From assembly GCA_963575745.1 (NCBI GenBank), contig CAUYUJ010010446.1:1168089-1232088 (forward strand): 64,000 bases of DNA, in the 5' to 3' direction. Below the pieces are notes generated by a model. That model did no database searches, was not told the DNA's origin, and saw nothing but the letters and a program-made list of their open reading frames with translations. A program made the translations under genes and the position numbers. This stretch comes from Prorocentrum cordatum (taxonomy: Eukaryota > Sar > Dinophyceae > Prorocentrales > Prorocentraceae). Positions 43,521 through 54,901 of this stretch are shown here, in pieces (positions within the stretch are counted from its first letter, which is position 1; each line of letters starts with the position of its first letter).

Positions 43521-44815
43521 GGGCACCGCACGGTGGGCGCCGCTTTCGGTGGAGCCCCCCGCGAGGCTACGAAACGCATGGGGAGGGGGGGGGGTCCGAC
43601 AGGGATGGCCAATGAGCGCGCAGGCGCTGGCATTGGGGCTTTCTGTGGTGCTCTATGTGGGACTCGGAACGCGCGTGGGAAATGCGGAAATTGGCGTGCG
43701 GTGGGCACCAGGCCGCGTGCGGACGCGGCCACTCGGGCGTTAGGTGGGCCCCCCCGTAGCGCCACGAAACAAATGAGGTTTGCGCCGAAATAAAGCATGC
43801 GGCGCGCGGGCGGGCGCATGCGAACGCGGCCACTGGTGGCTTCGGTGGAGTTCCATGTGAGACAGCGAAACCAGCATTGGGCGTGCTGAACTGGGCACGC
43901 GGCGGGCGGGGGCGCGCGTGCGAACGCAACCGATCGGGCCTCCGGCGGGGCGCCATGCGGCGCTATGAAGCGCATGATTGGCATGCTGGAGCGGGCGTGC
44001 AATGGGCGAGGGGGGGCGCATGCGAACGCGACCGCTGAGCCCTTCGGTTGAGCTCCCTGTGGGGCAATGAGACATGCGAGGGTGTGCCGACATGGGCATG
44101 CTGCGGGCGGGTGGCCGCGTGCGAACGCAGCCGCTGCGGCGTTCGGCGCGGCTTCCTGTGGGCCAGCGAAACGTGCGAGGGCGCGCCGACATGGGCATGG
44201 GGCTGGCAGGGGGGCGCATGCGAACGCGGCCACTGGAACCTTCGGTAGCGCCCCCGATGTGGCCACAAAGCATGCGGGGTGCATGTTGGAACGGGCATGT
44301 GGTGGGCGGCGAGCCGCATGCGAACACTGCCACTGGGCCCGTCGGTAGAGCTCCCTGCACGGCCACGAAACGCGCGGGGGGCGCGCCGAAATTGGCGCGC
44401 GGCGCGTGGAAACCCGCATGCGAACTGCGGGAAAACCTCCCTGCAGGGCCACGGATCGCATCCTCTCCCCCTTCTCCTTCTTCTCCTTCACTTCTCGTCC
44501 CCCCCCCGGCGCGGGCTCCGCCTCGAGGGCGTCGTGCTCGAGGGTGGCTGCGCTCGGCCTCTCGTGAGCTCGAGGGCGCGGGCGGGCGGGCCAAAATTGG
44601 CGCGCGGCGCGCGGGCGGCCCCATGCGAACGCAACCGCTGGCGCGTTCCATGGGGCCCCCCTGCGGCGCCGCGAACCGCGAAGGAAGGGTGCCGAACTTG
44701 GCGCGCGGTGGGCGAGGTGGCGCGGCTGGGCGGCGCGCGAACGCGGCCACAGGCGCCTTCGGCGGGGGCGCCGCATGGGGCCGCGAAGCGGGCGATGGGC
44801 GCGCCGAGTGACTGA
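43520..44815 (+). repeat. Minisatellite M100, long array (about 13 units of 99-100 bp)
   Basis: The landmark GCGAACG recurs at 44022, 44121, 44220, 44320 and 44420, a period of 99 to 100 bp. Each unit carries TTCGGTGGAGC, CCACGAAACG-like and GCGCGCCGA-ATTGG/CATGGGCATG words. The array ends in more diverged, GCGCC-rich units. The 470-codon minus-strand frame over it is a by-product of the repeat. Confidence 0.85.
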
Positions 44816-44929
44816 GCGGCGCGCAAGGCAAAGGCAGAGGAAGAGGAGGGGGAAGAGCGGAAGCGGGAGGACAGGAAAGGAGGAGGCGAGGAGAGGAGGA
44901 TGTGGACGCGGGGCGCTGCCTGTCCAAAG

Positions 44930-45555
44930 CGAGGGCCCAACGCGGGCCAGTTGGAAAAAAAAGCAGTCGCAAACGTCGGTTGCATTTGCGACGTCGTTGA
45001 AACGACGGGTTTCGAAAGCACTTCCGGGCCTGAGAAGGTTAAGACATAACTAAATCTGGCCATGTGGTGCCAGTCAGTCGGGGATGTTTTGTTGACGCCG
45101 TCGGTCGTGGGTGAGCTGTCGGCAATATCGGTGGAGCTGCGCCCGCGATTGCTACGGCTCGCGAAACCCTGGCTCATTTGGCGACGCGGCTGGTGAGCGA
45201 CTGCGCTGTTTAAATGAACCGCCGCGTTGGGTTGGGGGTCGGATGAGGTTGCTTGCGCTGCATGCTGTTTGCCAAGGCTGTCCCATCCCTCTGTTTGCAG
45301 TGCGCCCTCGGGGGCCCCCCCCGACCCACCCGCCACCGCCGCGCCATCCTCCGACGTTAGTCTTCGAGAGGCTCCCAAGGCCAAGTGCCCCTCCGCCTGC
45401 CCGTCTTTAGTGCGACGCCCCCATTCTGCTTCGATCGCTGGCCTCGGGGCGCGATGCCGCGCCGAAGTCTCGGGGGCCTGCGGGGGGGCCAATGCAACCT
45501 GCCCAACTCGCCTCGCGCGCTTCGCGGCCCTATGCAAGACCGCTGAAAAAATCAT
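44930..45555 (-). CDS. Possible coding exon, low-complexity protein
   Basis: A single frame stays open for about 208 codons with Ser/Thr/Gln/Ala-rich, probably disordered sequence (e.g. GWDSLGKQHAAQATSSDP, NRGRSSTDIADSSPTTDG) and an aromatic stretch HHMARFSYVLTFSGPEVL near the 3' end. It then enters the minisatellite. Third positions are moderately GC-rich. The strand matches the other coding segments. No start, splice site or family can be fixed. A plus-strand frame at 45227-45757 with a CVACDC motif is an alternative I consider less likely. Confidence 0.35.
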
Positions 45556-45959
45556 CTTACCGCTGCGTCGCCTGCGACTGCATATGGTCGGGCCACTCGC
45601 CAGGCGCCCGCGCCCGACGCTGCCGGCGGAAACTCAGTTGTACCAAGGGGCGCCCTGCACGCGCGGCTGGCGACTGGGTAGCCACCATCGGCGGCGGGCG
45701 CTCAAACTAAGGAGGAGGGCCCCAAGGATAATAAAAAAAGGGCTCGCACGCCTATGACTTCGTCTGGGACTTCAGGCAAACTGGCGCCACGGGCGCCTCG
45801 AATGTAAGAACACGAGGCGCCGGCGGAAGAATATTCACTGGGGGGTGCTTCGACGGCGGCCTCGGCGTCTTTGCAGGCAGGCCAGCGCCCTCGCCATCGC
45901 CTTCAAAATCAACCCTCGGGGGGTAGGCGGTCCAAGGCCGTTCCTCTTCCATGCCCCCC

Positions 45960-46430
45960 CCCCCCCCTCTGGGAGGGTGGCCCCCACCCCTGCCCCCCTG
46001 GGCCCGGGCTGGGCGGGGGGGGCGCGAGGTGCCGGGGGGCGCGCGTTCGCCCAAGACTCCCCCGATAGCGCCTCGGAGGGCCCAAGATGATCTCCAAGAT
46101 TGCCCCAGATCGCTCCAGGTGCCTCGCGATGTTTTCCCATATGGCCCAACGTGCTTTCAGGCCGCCCCAGAGCGGCCCCAGCTTGCCCAGCGAGCTCCCC
46201 GATGATGCGCCCGAGAAGCCCACGCCCATCAACCATCTCAGGGGCGAGCATTGGTTCGGCTTGCTCGCCTTTTCGCGCCCGATGGCCATCCGAGGTCCCA
46301 GGCTAGCTCCACGATGGCACGGGGGGGCCCGAAGAGGGGCCGACGGGGCCCCCAGGGTGGCCCTGAGGGAGTTCCAAGAGCGCCCCAAGGGGCGGGCGCC
46401 CAAGGGGCGCGGCTAATTGAGGCCCCGTGA
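45960..46430 (+). repeat. Dispersed repeat G, copy 2
   Basis: Partner of 28655-29150. GCGCCTCGGAGGGCCCAAGA, CCGATGGCCATCCGAGGTCC, CCCGAAGAGGGGCC and CTAATTGAGGCCC occur in the same order. Confidence 0.7.
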
Positions 46431-46574
46431 CGAACGACCGAAGCGCGCCAAGCCCTCTCTGTTTGCACTGTCCACCGCCTGCGACGCAGCCGAGGATGAC
46501 CGCCGATCAGCCTACTTGGGGGCCCTAAAGAAGCCCATCCAGAAGCCTGATGGGGTGGACTTGGCCGTAAAAAG

Positions 46575-46603
46575 CAATAGTAGTAGCAGTAGTAGTAGTA
46601 GTA

Positions 46604-46657
<54 letters not shown>

Positions 46658-46681
46658 ATAGTAGTAGTAATCATCGTACCC

Positions 46682-46722
<41 letters not shown>

Positions 46723-46762
46723 CGTAGTAGTAGTAGTAGTAGTAGTAGTCGTAGTCGTAGTC

Positions 46763-46806
<44 letters not shown>

Positions 46807-47099
46807 CGTAGTAGTAGTCGTAGTAGTAGTAGTGGTAGTCGCAGTGGTTTTAGGAGTACAGTAGTAGTTGTAGTGTGAGTAGTCGTAGTAGTAGTAGTAG
46901 TAGTAGTAGTAGTAATAGTAGTAGTAGTAGTAGTAGTAGAAGTAGTAGTAGCAGTAGTAGTTGTAGTCGTAGTGGTAGTCGCGCAAGAAGAAGTACGAGG
47001 TGGTAGTCGTTGTAGTCGTCGTAGTAGTAGCGGTAGTCATATGAGTAGCAGTGGTAGTAGTAATAGTAGTAGTAGTCGTAGTCTTGGTCGTAGTAGTAG

Positions 47100-47142
<43 letters not shown>

Positions 47143-47182
47143 CGTAGTGGTAGTAGTCGTAGTCGTCGTGGTAGCAGCGGTC

Positions 47183-47220
<38 letters not shown>

Positions 47221-47230
47221 CACAGCAGTC

Positions 47231-47287
<57 letters not shown>

Positions 47288-47298
47288 ATAGCAGTAGC

Positions 47299-47331
<33 letters not shown>

Positions 47332-47579
47332 CGTAGACGTAGTAGTAGTAGTAGTAGTCGTAGTAGTAGTAGTAGTAATAATAATAGTAGTAGTGGTCGT
47401 AGTACTACAGAAAAGTAGTAGCCGTTGTGGTGGTAGCAGTCATAATTGTATGTGTAGTAGTGATAGAAGTAGTAGTGGTAGTGGTAGTAGTATTAGTAGT
47501 AGTAGTAGTCGTAGTAGTAGTAGTAGTAGTAGTAGTCGCCGTAGCCGTAGCGGTGGTAACAATAACAGAAGTACTCGTC

Positions 47580-47620
<41 letters not shown>

Positions 47621-47723
47621 CGCAACAGTAGTCATAGTAGAAGTGGTAGTGGTAGTAGTGGTAGTAGTGGTAGTAGTAGTCGTAATAGTAGTAGTAGTAG
47701 TAGTAGTAGTCGTCGTCGTCGTC

Positions 47724-47754
<31 letters not shown>

Positions 47755-47755
47755 C

Positions 47756-47786
<31 letters not shown>

Positions 47787-47815
47787 ATAGTAGTAGTGGT
47801 AGTAGTAGTACCCGA
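46575..47815 (+). repeat. (AGT)n trinucleotide array, 1.2 kb
   Basis: Mostly perfect AGT units with scattered CGT, GGT and AAT variants and a short break near 46985-47040. All six frames are largely open as poly-Ser, poly-Val, poly-Thr or poly-Tyr, none of which is a gene. The complementary array is at 49224-49780. Confidence 0.95.
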
Positions 47816-47934
47816 ATGTTGCCTCGCGCTGGCGCTCGCGCGCGGGGCGCGCGCGCGCGCCGCGCAAGGGGGGCGAGGCGGAGGGGGGGGGCGGAGGCTC
47901 GGGGGAGGGTTCAGAGATCGCAGCCCGAGCCGTC

Positions 47935-48650
47935 GCCGACGTCGGCGATTGGCGCCTGCTCGCCGCCGATTGCCGCCTGCTCGCTGCCCGCGTCGAGCTC
48001 GTCGATGGTGGGCGCCTGCTCGCCGCCGATTGCCGCCTGCTCGTTGCTGCCCGCGTCGCCGCCGACGTCGGTTGCCGCCTCTGCGCTGCCCAAGACCCAT
48101 TGCCTCCACCGAGGCCGTCTGGGCGCCCAGGTCCCCTCAGGCCCGTCTCTGCCGATGCCGTTGTCTCCGCTGCCCGTGCGGAGCTCGTCGATGATTGGCG
48201 CCTGCTCTGCGCTGCCGTCGTTTGCCGCCTGGTCGTCGCTGCTCGCGTTGCCGACGATTGCCGCCTGCTCGTCGCTGCCCGTGGCGCCGTCAATTGCCGC
48301 CCGCTCGCTGCCCGCGACGCCGTGGATTGCCGCCTGCTCGCTGCCCGCGTTGCCGACGATTGCCGCCGGCTCGTCGCTGCCCGTGCCGACGATTACCGCC
48401 TGCTCGCTGCCCGCGATGCCGACGTCGATTGCGGCCTGCGCTGCTCGTCACTGCTCGCGTCGCCGTCGATGGCCGCCTGCTCTGCGCTGCCCGCGTCGTC
48501 GCCGACGACTTTGTCAGCGTCGACGGCCGCCTCTGTGCTGACCGCGTCGTCGCCGACGATTGCCGCTTGCTCTGCGCTGCCGTCGTCGATTGCCGCCTAC
48601 TCTGCGCTGCCCGTGCTGCCGACGCGTCGTTGCTCGCCTTGCGCTCGAGT
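47935..48650 (+). repeat. 33-bp minisatellite, possibly an 11-residue protein repeat
   Basis: The unit GATTGCCGCCTGCTCGCTGC followed by CCGCGTTGCCGAC (33 bp, with 3-bp indels) is repeated about 18 times. Because the unit is a multiple of three, frames stay open on both strands. On the minus strand it reads VGNAGSEQAAI. It lies directly downstream (plus coordinates) of the AGT array and upstream of the minus-strand exon at 48652-48885, so it could be transcribed, but translation is unproven. Confidence 0.75.
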
Positions 48651-48651
48651 T

Positions 48652-48885
48652 CAGGCATGCCACCTTCGACTCGGCGAGCTCATGTGGCCGCGTGCTGCCT
48701 GTCGCTGGGCGTCGATGTACATCCACGCGGATGGAACCACCCATTCAACTGCGTTGGCGTCGCGAACCCATGTGTAAGTCCAGCAATTCAGGATCGGCCC
48801 CCATAGTGGGCTACGCCCTCTTCGCTCGGACACTCGCAAAAACGCGGCTACATCTGAGCCAGCATGCCTGAGCCGAAACCACTTC
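48652..48885 (-). CDS. C-terminal coding exon of unknown protein (partial)
   Basis: About 77 codons ending in TGA at 48652: a THPKWFRLRHAGSDVAAFLR segment, then ILNCWTYTWVRDANAVEWVV and PSAWMYIDAQRQAARGHMSS. The Trp-rich, hydrophobic-patterned sequence is unlike the neighbouring frames and argues for real protein. Upstream the frame enters G-rich DNA and no acceptor was fixed. The family is not recognised. Confidence 0.45.
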
Positions 48886-49223
48886 GGATGGGTGAGGAGG
48901 CAAGCCCTTGGATGCCCTAGCTGACAATTCACATCCCTGGATGCACTGGCGCCAGGGGCAAGGGTGCTTAATGGCTGTTTTCTGCGTTCGGGGCAAGGAT
49001 GCCAGAGTGCCCGCGGGGACCTGCCCAGCGCCTCGAAGCAAGGTCCCTGCTTCGAGGCAAGGTCCTCGAACAAGGCCCTTGGGGCGCGCGCGCGCGCGGG
49101 GGCGGGGGCGGGGGGGCGGGGCGGGCCGGGCCGGGGCAGGGGGGGGGGCGTGGCCCAGAGACCATGCCCCCAAGAGCGATGGCCCACCACTGCTGCTATG
49201 AATACTACGACTACTAGGCTACA

Positions 49224-49313
49224 ACAACAATAACTAGTACTACTACTACTACTACTACCACTACTACTACTACTACCACTACCACTACCACTACCACTAC
49301 CACGACGACGACG

Positions 49314-49345
<32 letters not shown>

Positions 49346-49385
49346 AACTACTACTACTAGTACTACTACTACTACTACTACTACA

Positions 49386-49416
<31 letters not shown>

Positions 49417-49591
49417 GTACTACTACTACTACTACTACTACTACTACCAGTACTCCTACTATTACTACTGCGGCAGCTACTACTACTACTACTACTACTA
49501 CCAACACTACTACTACTATTACTACCACTACTACTACTACTACTACTACTATTACTTCTACTACTACTATTACTGCTGCTATTACTACTAT

Positions 49592-49630
<39 letters not shown>

Positions 49631-49780
49631 AACTACTACGACTACTACTACCACTACAACAACAACTACTACTACTACTACGACTACTACTAATATTATC
49701 ACTTAAACTACTACTGACTACTTCTACTACCACTACTACTGCTACTACGACGATTACTACGGCTATTTCTGCTACGACTA
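49224..49780 (+). repeat. (ACT)n trinucleotide array, inverted relative to the AGT array
   Basis: ACT/CTA units with CAC and ACA variants. This is the reverse complement of the array at 46575-47815, with about 1.4 kb between, so the two could pair as a long hairpin. Confidence 0.95.
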
Positions 49781-51343
49781 CGACCGACCAGGGCGAACGC
49801 GATACGTCATGACGCGTCGCGCATCGCCGACAGCTCATCCAGAAACGATGCCCATGGAATTGAAGAATGAAGGGCTCTGGGGGGGGGGGGGGCGCGCGCG
49901 CGCCGAGAGGAACGCAGAGCGGGAGGCGCCGCGATGAGGGGGCGCGCGAAAGGGGGGGGGGTGGGCGGGGGGGAAGGGGCGAGGGGGGTGGGGCGGGGCG
50001 GTGGAGGGGGGGGGGGACGGGGGGGGGGGGGGGGGGGCGGTGCGAGGAGGATGGGGATGGGCGAAGAGAAGGAGATGAGGAGGAGAAGGGGGCAGGGAAT
50101 TGAAGATGAGGAAAAGGAAGGGGGATAGGGGGGGGGGGGGAAGAGGAGGAGGGGGGAGAGAAGAACCAATACCCCAGAGACCTCGACCGACGCGCCCATT
50201 GATCAGGCGCCAGCCCCGTGGACCACCGCGCGGGGGGGGGGGGGCAGGAAGGGGCGAAGGAGGAGGATGATAGGAACGCCGAGTAGCGATGACGAGGATG
50301 GCCGTCGGAGCGAAAGGGGGGGGGAGGAGGCGGGGGGATCGATGGCCAGGAACATGGAGAAATAGAGAAAGGGGGATGACTGAGGACGAGGAGGAGGAGC
50401 GGCGGATGAGCCACCACCACCACCACCACCACAACCGCCCCGCCCACCCGCCCCAACCCCCGCCGCGCATGGGCCAAGTTTGAACGCCAACCGTTAGCGA
50501 CGACCGTCGGGGGATACATATGACACGCCGTTGCGTCCGCGCAAAGCGCGCGTGGCAACCGATGCGCAAGCGCTGCCGGGAGATTAGCGCCCGTGGCCCC
50601 AGCAAGCCCAGACCTCTCATTCAAGTTAAGCCTACATGGAAATGCGATCACCACTGTGGCGCCCCATTGGGGGCGCCAACGCGTCTCGGAAGAGCCGTGT
50701 CGCCATGGCCCTCGATGGCTCCGAACCGCAATGGGGCCTGAAAGCTGAAAGTATTTGGGATGTCCTCGATGATCTTAGACGCGGGCGCCTTGAGGTCTTC
50801 AACGCCATGGGTTTGGTCAGTCTGGTGGAGGTGGCAGCGCACTTGGAGTCCGTGGGGCCCCAAACTGAAAAGGTGGTCCACCGTGCCCTACAGGGGGTGG
50901 CCCAATCCGACGCGCCCCTCGCGCGCGCCCCGCCCCCGCTCGGGCTATTCGGGCGAATTTGCCGGCAACCGCGTGCCACAGCGGCTGGAATCGCAAGCAA
51001 GGCGTCCAACGTGACAGCGGGTGAAACGGGGGCGCCGGCAGCAGGTCGACAGAAAAACGCACGGTTGCACGCGAGAGGCCGGCGCGGGCGGAAACAAGCC
51101 CGGACCCCGATTGCGCTGGGATGCGCGACGTAGATGGCACGAGGGGGGCGCGAGGGGGCAAGAAGTAGACGGGGGGATTGGCGAGAGGGCGCGGATGAAC
51201 TCATCGGGCCAATGATGCAGCAACTACCGTGCTCAAGGCCCACGGAAAGACTGGGGGCCATTGCGAGCTCGTCTTTTTTGTTCCCTCTCGCCGCACAGGC
51301 TCGCCGCGCATTCTTGTGAAGAGCTGCTGAGCTAAAAAAACAT
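49781..51343. other. G-rich low-complexity DNA, then ambiguous open frames
   Basis: Long G runs at 49876-50035, 50131-50145 and 50230-50245, and GGA tracts. Between about 50640 and 50890 both strands have protein-like frames (plus: ESIWDVLDDLRRGRLEVFNA; minus: ASKIIEDIPNTFSFQAPLRF), and I cannot decide between them. No gene is called. Confidence 0.4.
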
Positions 51344-52840
51344 TCACGGCGCGCCGAGAGGCCCCTCGAGCTCTCCTGGCCTCTGGTCTCTCTCGCAAGC
51401 GAAAAGTGCAGCGGCCTCTGGGCGATGCCTGTCGGCCCAATCATCGGGATAATTACTCTCATGCGTCTGGGGCTCGTTCGTTGGCCCATGGGGCTCCAGC
51501 CGAGACAACAAAGAACCCAACGGCCGCCCCTGCGCAGTTTTATGCTCGTATCCGTTCGAGGTCCTGCGCGCGATGCACTTCTTACTCCGAAGACAGCGGT
51601 TGCAAATGGCGTTGAACTCGTTCCGCGACTCATGGTAATATGTGATGGAGCCACCAAGCACACTATAGACTACAGGCTCATCTCTCTGCACTTCAAGCTT
51701 CGGCGGCGCCGGCAATGGGGGCCCAGGGGGGGGGGGGTCCACCACCATCCCCGTCCGAGAACGAACCATCGCCCGCCAAACTGGCATCTGCATCTGGATC
51801 TTCCAACGGTATGTTTCCAGCATCGTCCAAAAGAGCACCGCGGAACACGTCGGCTTCGCGTTGTTCATCTGGTTCAACGCCCTCGAGCTCCTCGTCGCCA
51901 TGGCCACCCATATACGTCGCAACATCAAATGAAAAGGAACAAGTCGATTTGATGTTTGTCCCCCCCAGGGGCCACGCGACCATGCGGATTCAGAATCTGC
52001 CGCCCGCCCACCTCAATGACGTTTGCAGCGGCGTCTGCTACAGGCCAGTGCGACTCCACTAGCTTGAAAAGCACGAGGTCCCAGCGCTTCTCTGCGCCCA
52101 TAGCTCTGAACGTTTTCCAGCGAGCCGAAGCTGTATATTCGCTTGCCAAGACGTGGTCCTCATTGCAATAATCCTCGGTGCGTTCAAAAGGGCCCCAGCG
52201 TCGTGAAACGGGCGCGCGCGACGCCGCAGCGCGTAGCCAAGCCTACCGGGCGCGTGACCCACATGCCTCCAGATGACTTCCAATGGTTCAGTATCGGGGC
52301 CGACTTGGTTGAGAACGCGAGCTTTGGAAACGCCGAGGAGCAACGCAACAAACGAGCCCCGCGCAAGGTCGTCCCCCCCGCCCGCGCCACCTTTGACGAC
52401 AGCTTTCAAGGCCAACCGCGCCTTGTCTGCAATGCGGGGTGCGCGGCTATTCCCTGAGCCCCTGCAGATGCACATGCCAGCAAAGCGGCGCGCGCCCATG
52501 CCAACTGGATGCGCCTCTGAAATGGGCGCTGGATCGACCTGCCGGCGCAAGAGGTCCCATTGCTCACGCGCTCTGGACAATGACTCCTTGGAAATCGCAC
52601 ATGAGCTGTCAATGGAAATTAGCTTACCTGCAGTGACAAGTGCCTCTGTCGGCCGCACAGGTACATGGTGCACCTCGCGGCCGCCAGCGCAGAGGTGGCT
52701 CGGCAGCGGGTGGGGCCCCCGCCCCCGTGAGCCGAGGGCAGGCGCTGCCCGTGCAAGTTTTCCCAAAGACCGCTGCCCGCCAGACTCACAATCTTGCCCC
52801 GCGCCGCGTGAGATCTCGCCCTGCATGCGCGTGCTCCGAA
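51344..52840 (-). pseudogene. C-terminal half of a repeated dinoflagellate-type protein; three frameshifts
   Basis: Coding DNA is continuous for about 490 codons but passes through several frames. Segment 1 (to about 52200) has QWDLLRRQVDPAPISEAHPV and GSFVALLLGVSKARVLNQVG. Segment 2 has RTEDYCNEDHVLASEYTASA and KRWDLVLFKLVESHWPVADA. Segment 3 is acidic (GGHGDEELEGVEPDEQREAD). Segment 4 has GGSITYYHESRNEFNAICNR, a Cys-x2-Cys-x5-Cys motif, AQGRPLGSLLSRLEP and the final TGA at 51344-51346. The changes fall at a (CG)n tract near 52210, a G7 run near 51960 and a G-run of about a dozen at 51727-51738, exactly where small indels are common. The CxxCx5C ... GRPLG end resembles a high-copy dinoflagellate protein type of unknown role (recalled, not searched). 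The Cys cluster could bind zinc. Confidence 0.6.
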
Positions 52841-53454
52841 AGTCGCCAAACGACGAGCGGCTGACCTCGCATGCACATCGAAGGCCCGCAAGCTCTCATG
52901 CCACCAAGACGACGCCCCTAGAGCCCCTGGGTACCCCGTGGTGCATCAGCCACTGATCCGCGTGCCACAACAGCGGCGACAAGGCTTCGGGCTCCGCGGG
53001 GCCCTCTCCCCCACCCTGCCAGCGCCTCGCCGGCCGATGCAAGCGCGCTCTCAGCGGGGCGCGGCAGCGAGAATTTGCGCGCCAGCGCTCCGCTATTGGC
53101 AAGTCTTAACGCTGGTGCCTGACAAGCCCCATCTGCAGCGAGGCATGTCTCATGGGTTTACAATGTCCTATCAGGGCCTCATTGGCCCCAGCCTGGGTTG
53201 GCCGATGGATCAAGAACGTCGCCCCAAAGCCACCGCGCTGCCCAATGAACGCCACTTGCGCCTTGACGCCAGGGGGGGGCCCTGGAAGCGGATGGGGGCG
53301 ACGCCCGCGCGTCTGCGCAGTTGAGGGATACTTCGGCAACGTCACAGGGGACCTCCTGGGCGCCTGCGCGCGGGGAGGGGGGGGGGGGGGGGACCATTCC
53401 ATTGAAAATGCTAAGCCAGCGCTTGCGAGGCCCCGAAGGGCCCGCCGCGCGCAG
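52841..53454. other. Stretch without supported gene
   Basis: Possible upstream continuation of the 51.3-52.8 kb coding region, but no frame has convincing codon bias. A G run lies at 53377-53391. Confidence 0.35.
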
Positions 53455-53865
53455 CGAGGCCGAAGGGCCACCTCCCTACCGCAAATGAAGCCAGGCTGGC
53501 GTCGGCGAAGCCTGAGGGGGGCCCGCGGGGCGCCATCGAGCGGAGGAGGCGAAGCCCTATCAGTGGCAGGCGGGCGTCGGCGAAGCGCGTCGGGCGCCGT
53601 GGAGCGGAGGGGGCGAAGCCCTGCAACCTGCGCCATAAATGGCGCGCGGGCGTCGGCGAAGCCTTCGAAGACCACTGGGGCGCCATGGGTCGGAGGGGCG
53701 AAGCCCTGCGCTGCGGACAGGCGCGCAGCCTACGGCATCGCGTTGGGGGGCCTCTCTGGGCGCGACAGGGCGGATGGAGCAACGCCTGAGATTGCGCGGA
53801 AGGCCGGCGGCGGTCGGCAAAGCCGCGGGGGGCCCAGTGGGCGCCGTGGAGAAGCGCGGCGAACA
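53455..53865 (+). repeat. Dispersed repeat H, copy 2
   Basis: Same sub-units and order as 39964-40395, ending in GCCCAGTGGGCGCCGTGGAG. It is followed by an A-rich CAAAAAAAC stretch at 53878-53920. Confidence 0.85.
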
Positions 53866-54901
53866 CCGGCGCAAAACAAACACAAAAAAAAACAATAAAA
53901 CAACAAAAAAACAACACAAAACGCGGGCTACTGGCCCCAAACAGCACGAGGCCCTACGTTGAAGCACAGCCCAACAACCACTGACTACGGTACCATTGTC
54001 CAGGCAACTTCCGATTAAATCATACACCGCCCTAGAATGTGACATCTCTTTCGGGGCGACAGGGGGAATTATTGCGCCCGCCGCCCCACTGGGCGTCGAC
54101 GCGCTTCTGCGCGGCGGCGTCGGCCTTCAACTCGCGCTTCAGTGCCGACGCGCGCTGCCAAGACAGCGGCCCGCGAAATGGCCCTGCTCGAGCCTCCGCG
54201 CAGCTCGTGCTAGAAACTGGGTGCGCATTGCAATCGATTGCGCGTGCGACTCTGTTCTGCTGCGCCATCAATGCCTGAGCCCGCGCCTGATCAACGGCAG
54301 CGCTGCCAAAAGAGCGCGCCTCGCCTGGAACGACGCCGCGCGGGCCGGGACCCCAAAAAAAACAGCGCCCCCCCCCCGTCCGCCCTCCGCCATGTCGCAG
54401 CGATGGGGCAGGCGGCAGGGGGGCAGCGGCGACGAGGGGGGCGCGGCGGAGGCAGGAACGACGCGACGAATCGAAGGGCGCAGGCGAGGAGGGGGGGCGG
54501 GGGCGACGAGCGGCGGGGGCTGGCGCGCAGGGGAAGCGGAGGGGGATGGCAACGCCCCATCGCGGGCAAGCACCAACATCAACACCAAACAAAATCCGAT
54601 CAGCAGGAGGGCTGGGCAGAAGGAGCATCAACTTAGCAGGCGGAGAACTCCTAGGAGGGACGAGATGGGCATCGAATGGTAACGCGATGAATCGCAGCTG
54701 CCGGGCAGCGAATGGGGCGCGCGGCGGCTGGGGGGCAACGCCCTATGGCAAGGCAGCATGAGACGAGCAGAAAGGCTAAAGAGGACCCGCGGGTGAAAGC
54801 AAAGCCACTGCAACCGCCGCGACCCCCCGCTGGCGCATGCCCGCGAGCTTCCGTTGCAAAAGGTTTCGTGTGAGGGGGTGGGGCGAAGGTAGTGAACAAA
54901 A
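53866..54901. other. Stretch without supported gene
   Basis: GC-rich DNA with overlapping open frames on both strands and no recognisable protein. Confidence 0.35.

Noticed and set aside
41503-44776. 393- and 470-codon minus-strand open frames
   Set aside because: Very GC-rich DNA lacks stop codons by chance, the second frame spans a 100-bp minisatellite, and neither has domain-like sequence.
46525-49702. Long open frames reading poly-Thr, poly-Ser, poly-Val or poly-Tyr
   Set aside because: They are translations of trinucleotide arrays and are open in nearly all frames. No start, stop or codon-usage signal supports a protein.
50636-51133. Plus-strand 165-codon frame with ESIWDVLDDLRRGRLEVFNA
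   Set aside because: The minus strand over the same bases is equally protein-like, and codon statistics by eye cannot decide. It would also contradict the one-strand gene layout.
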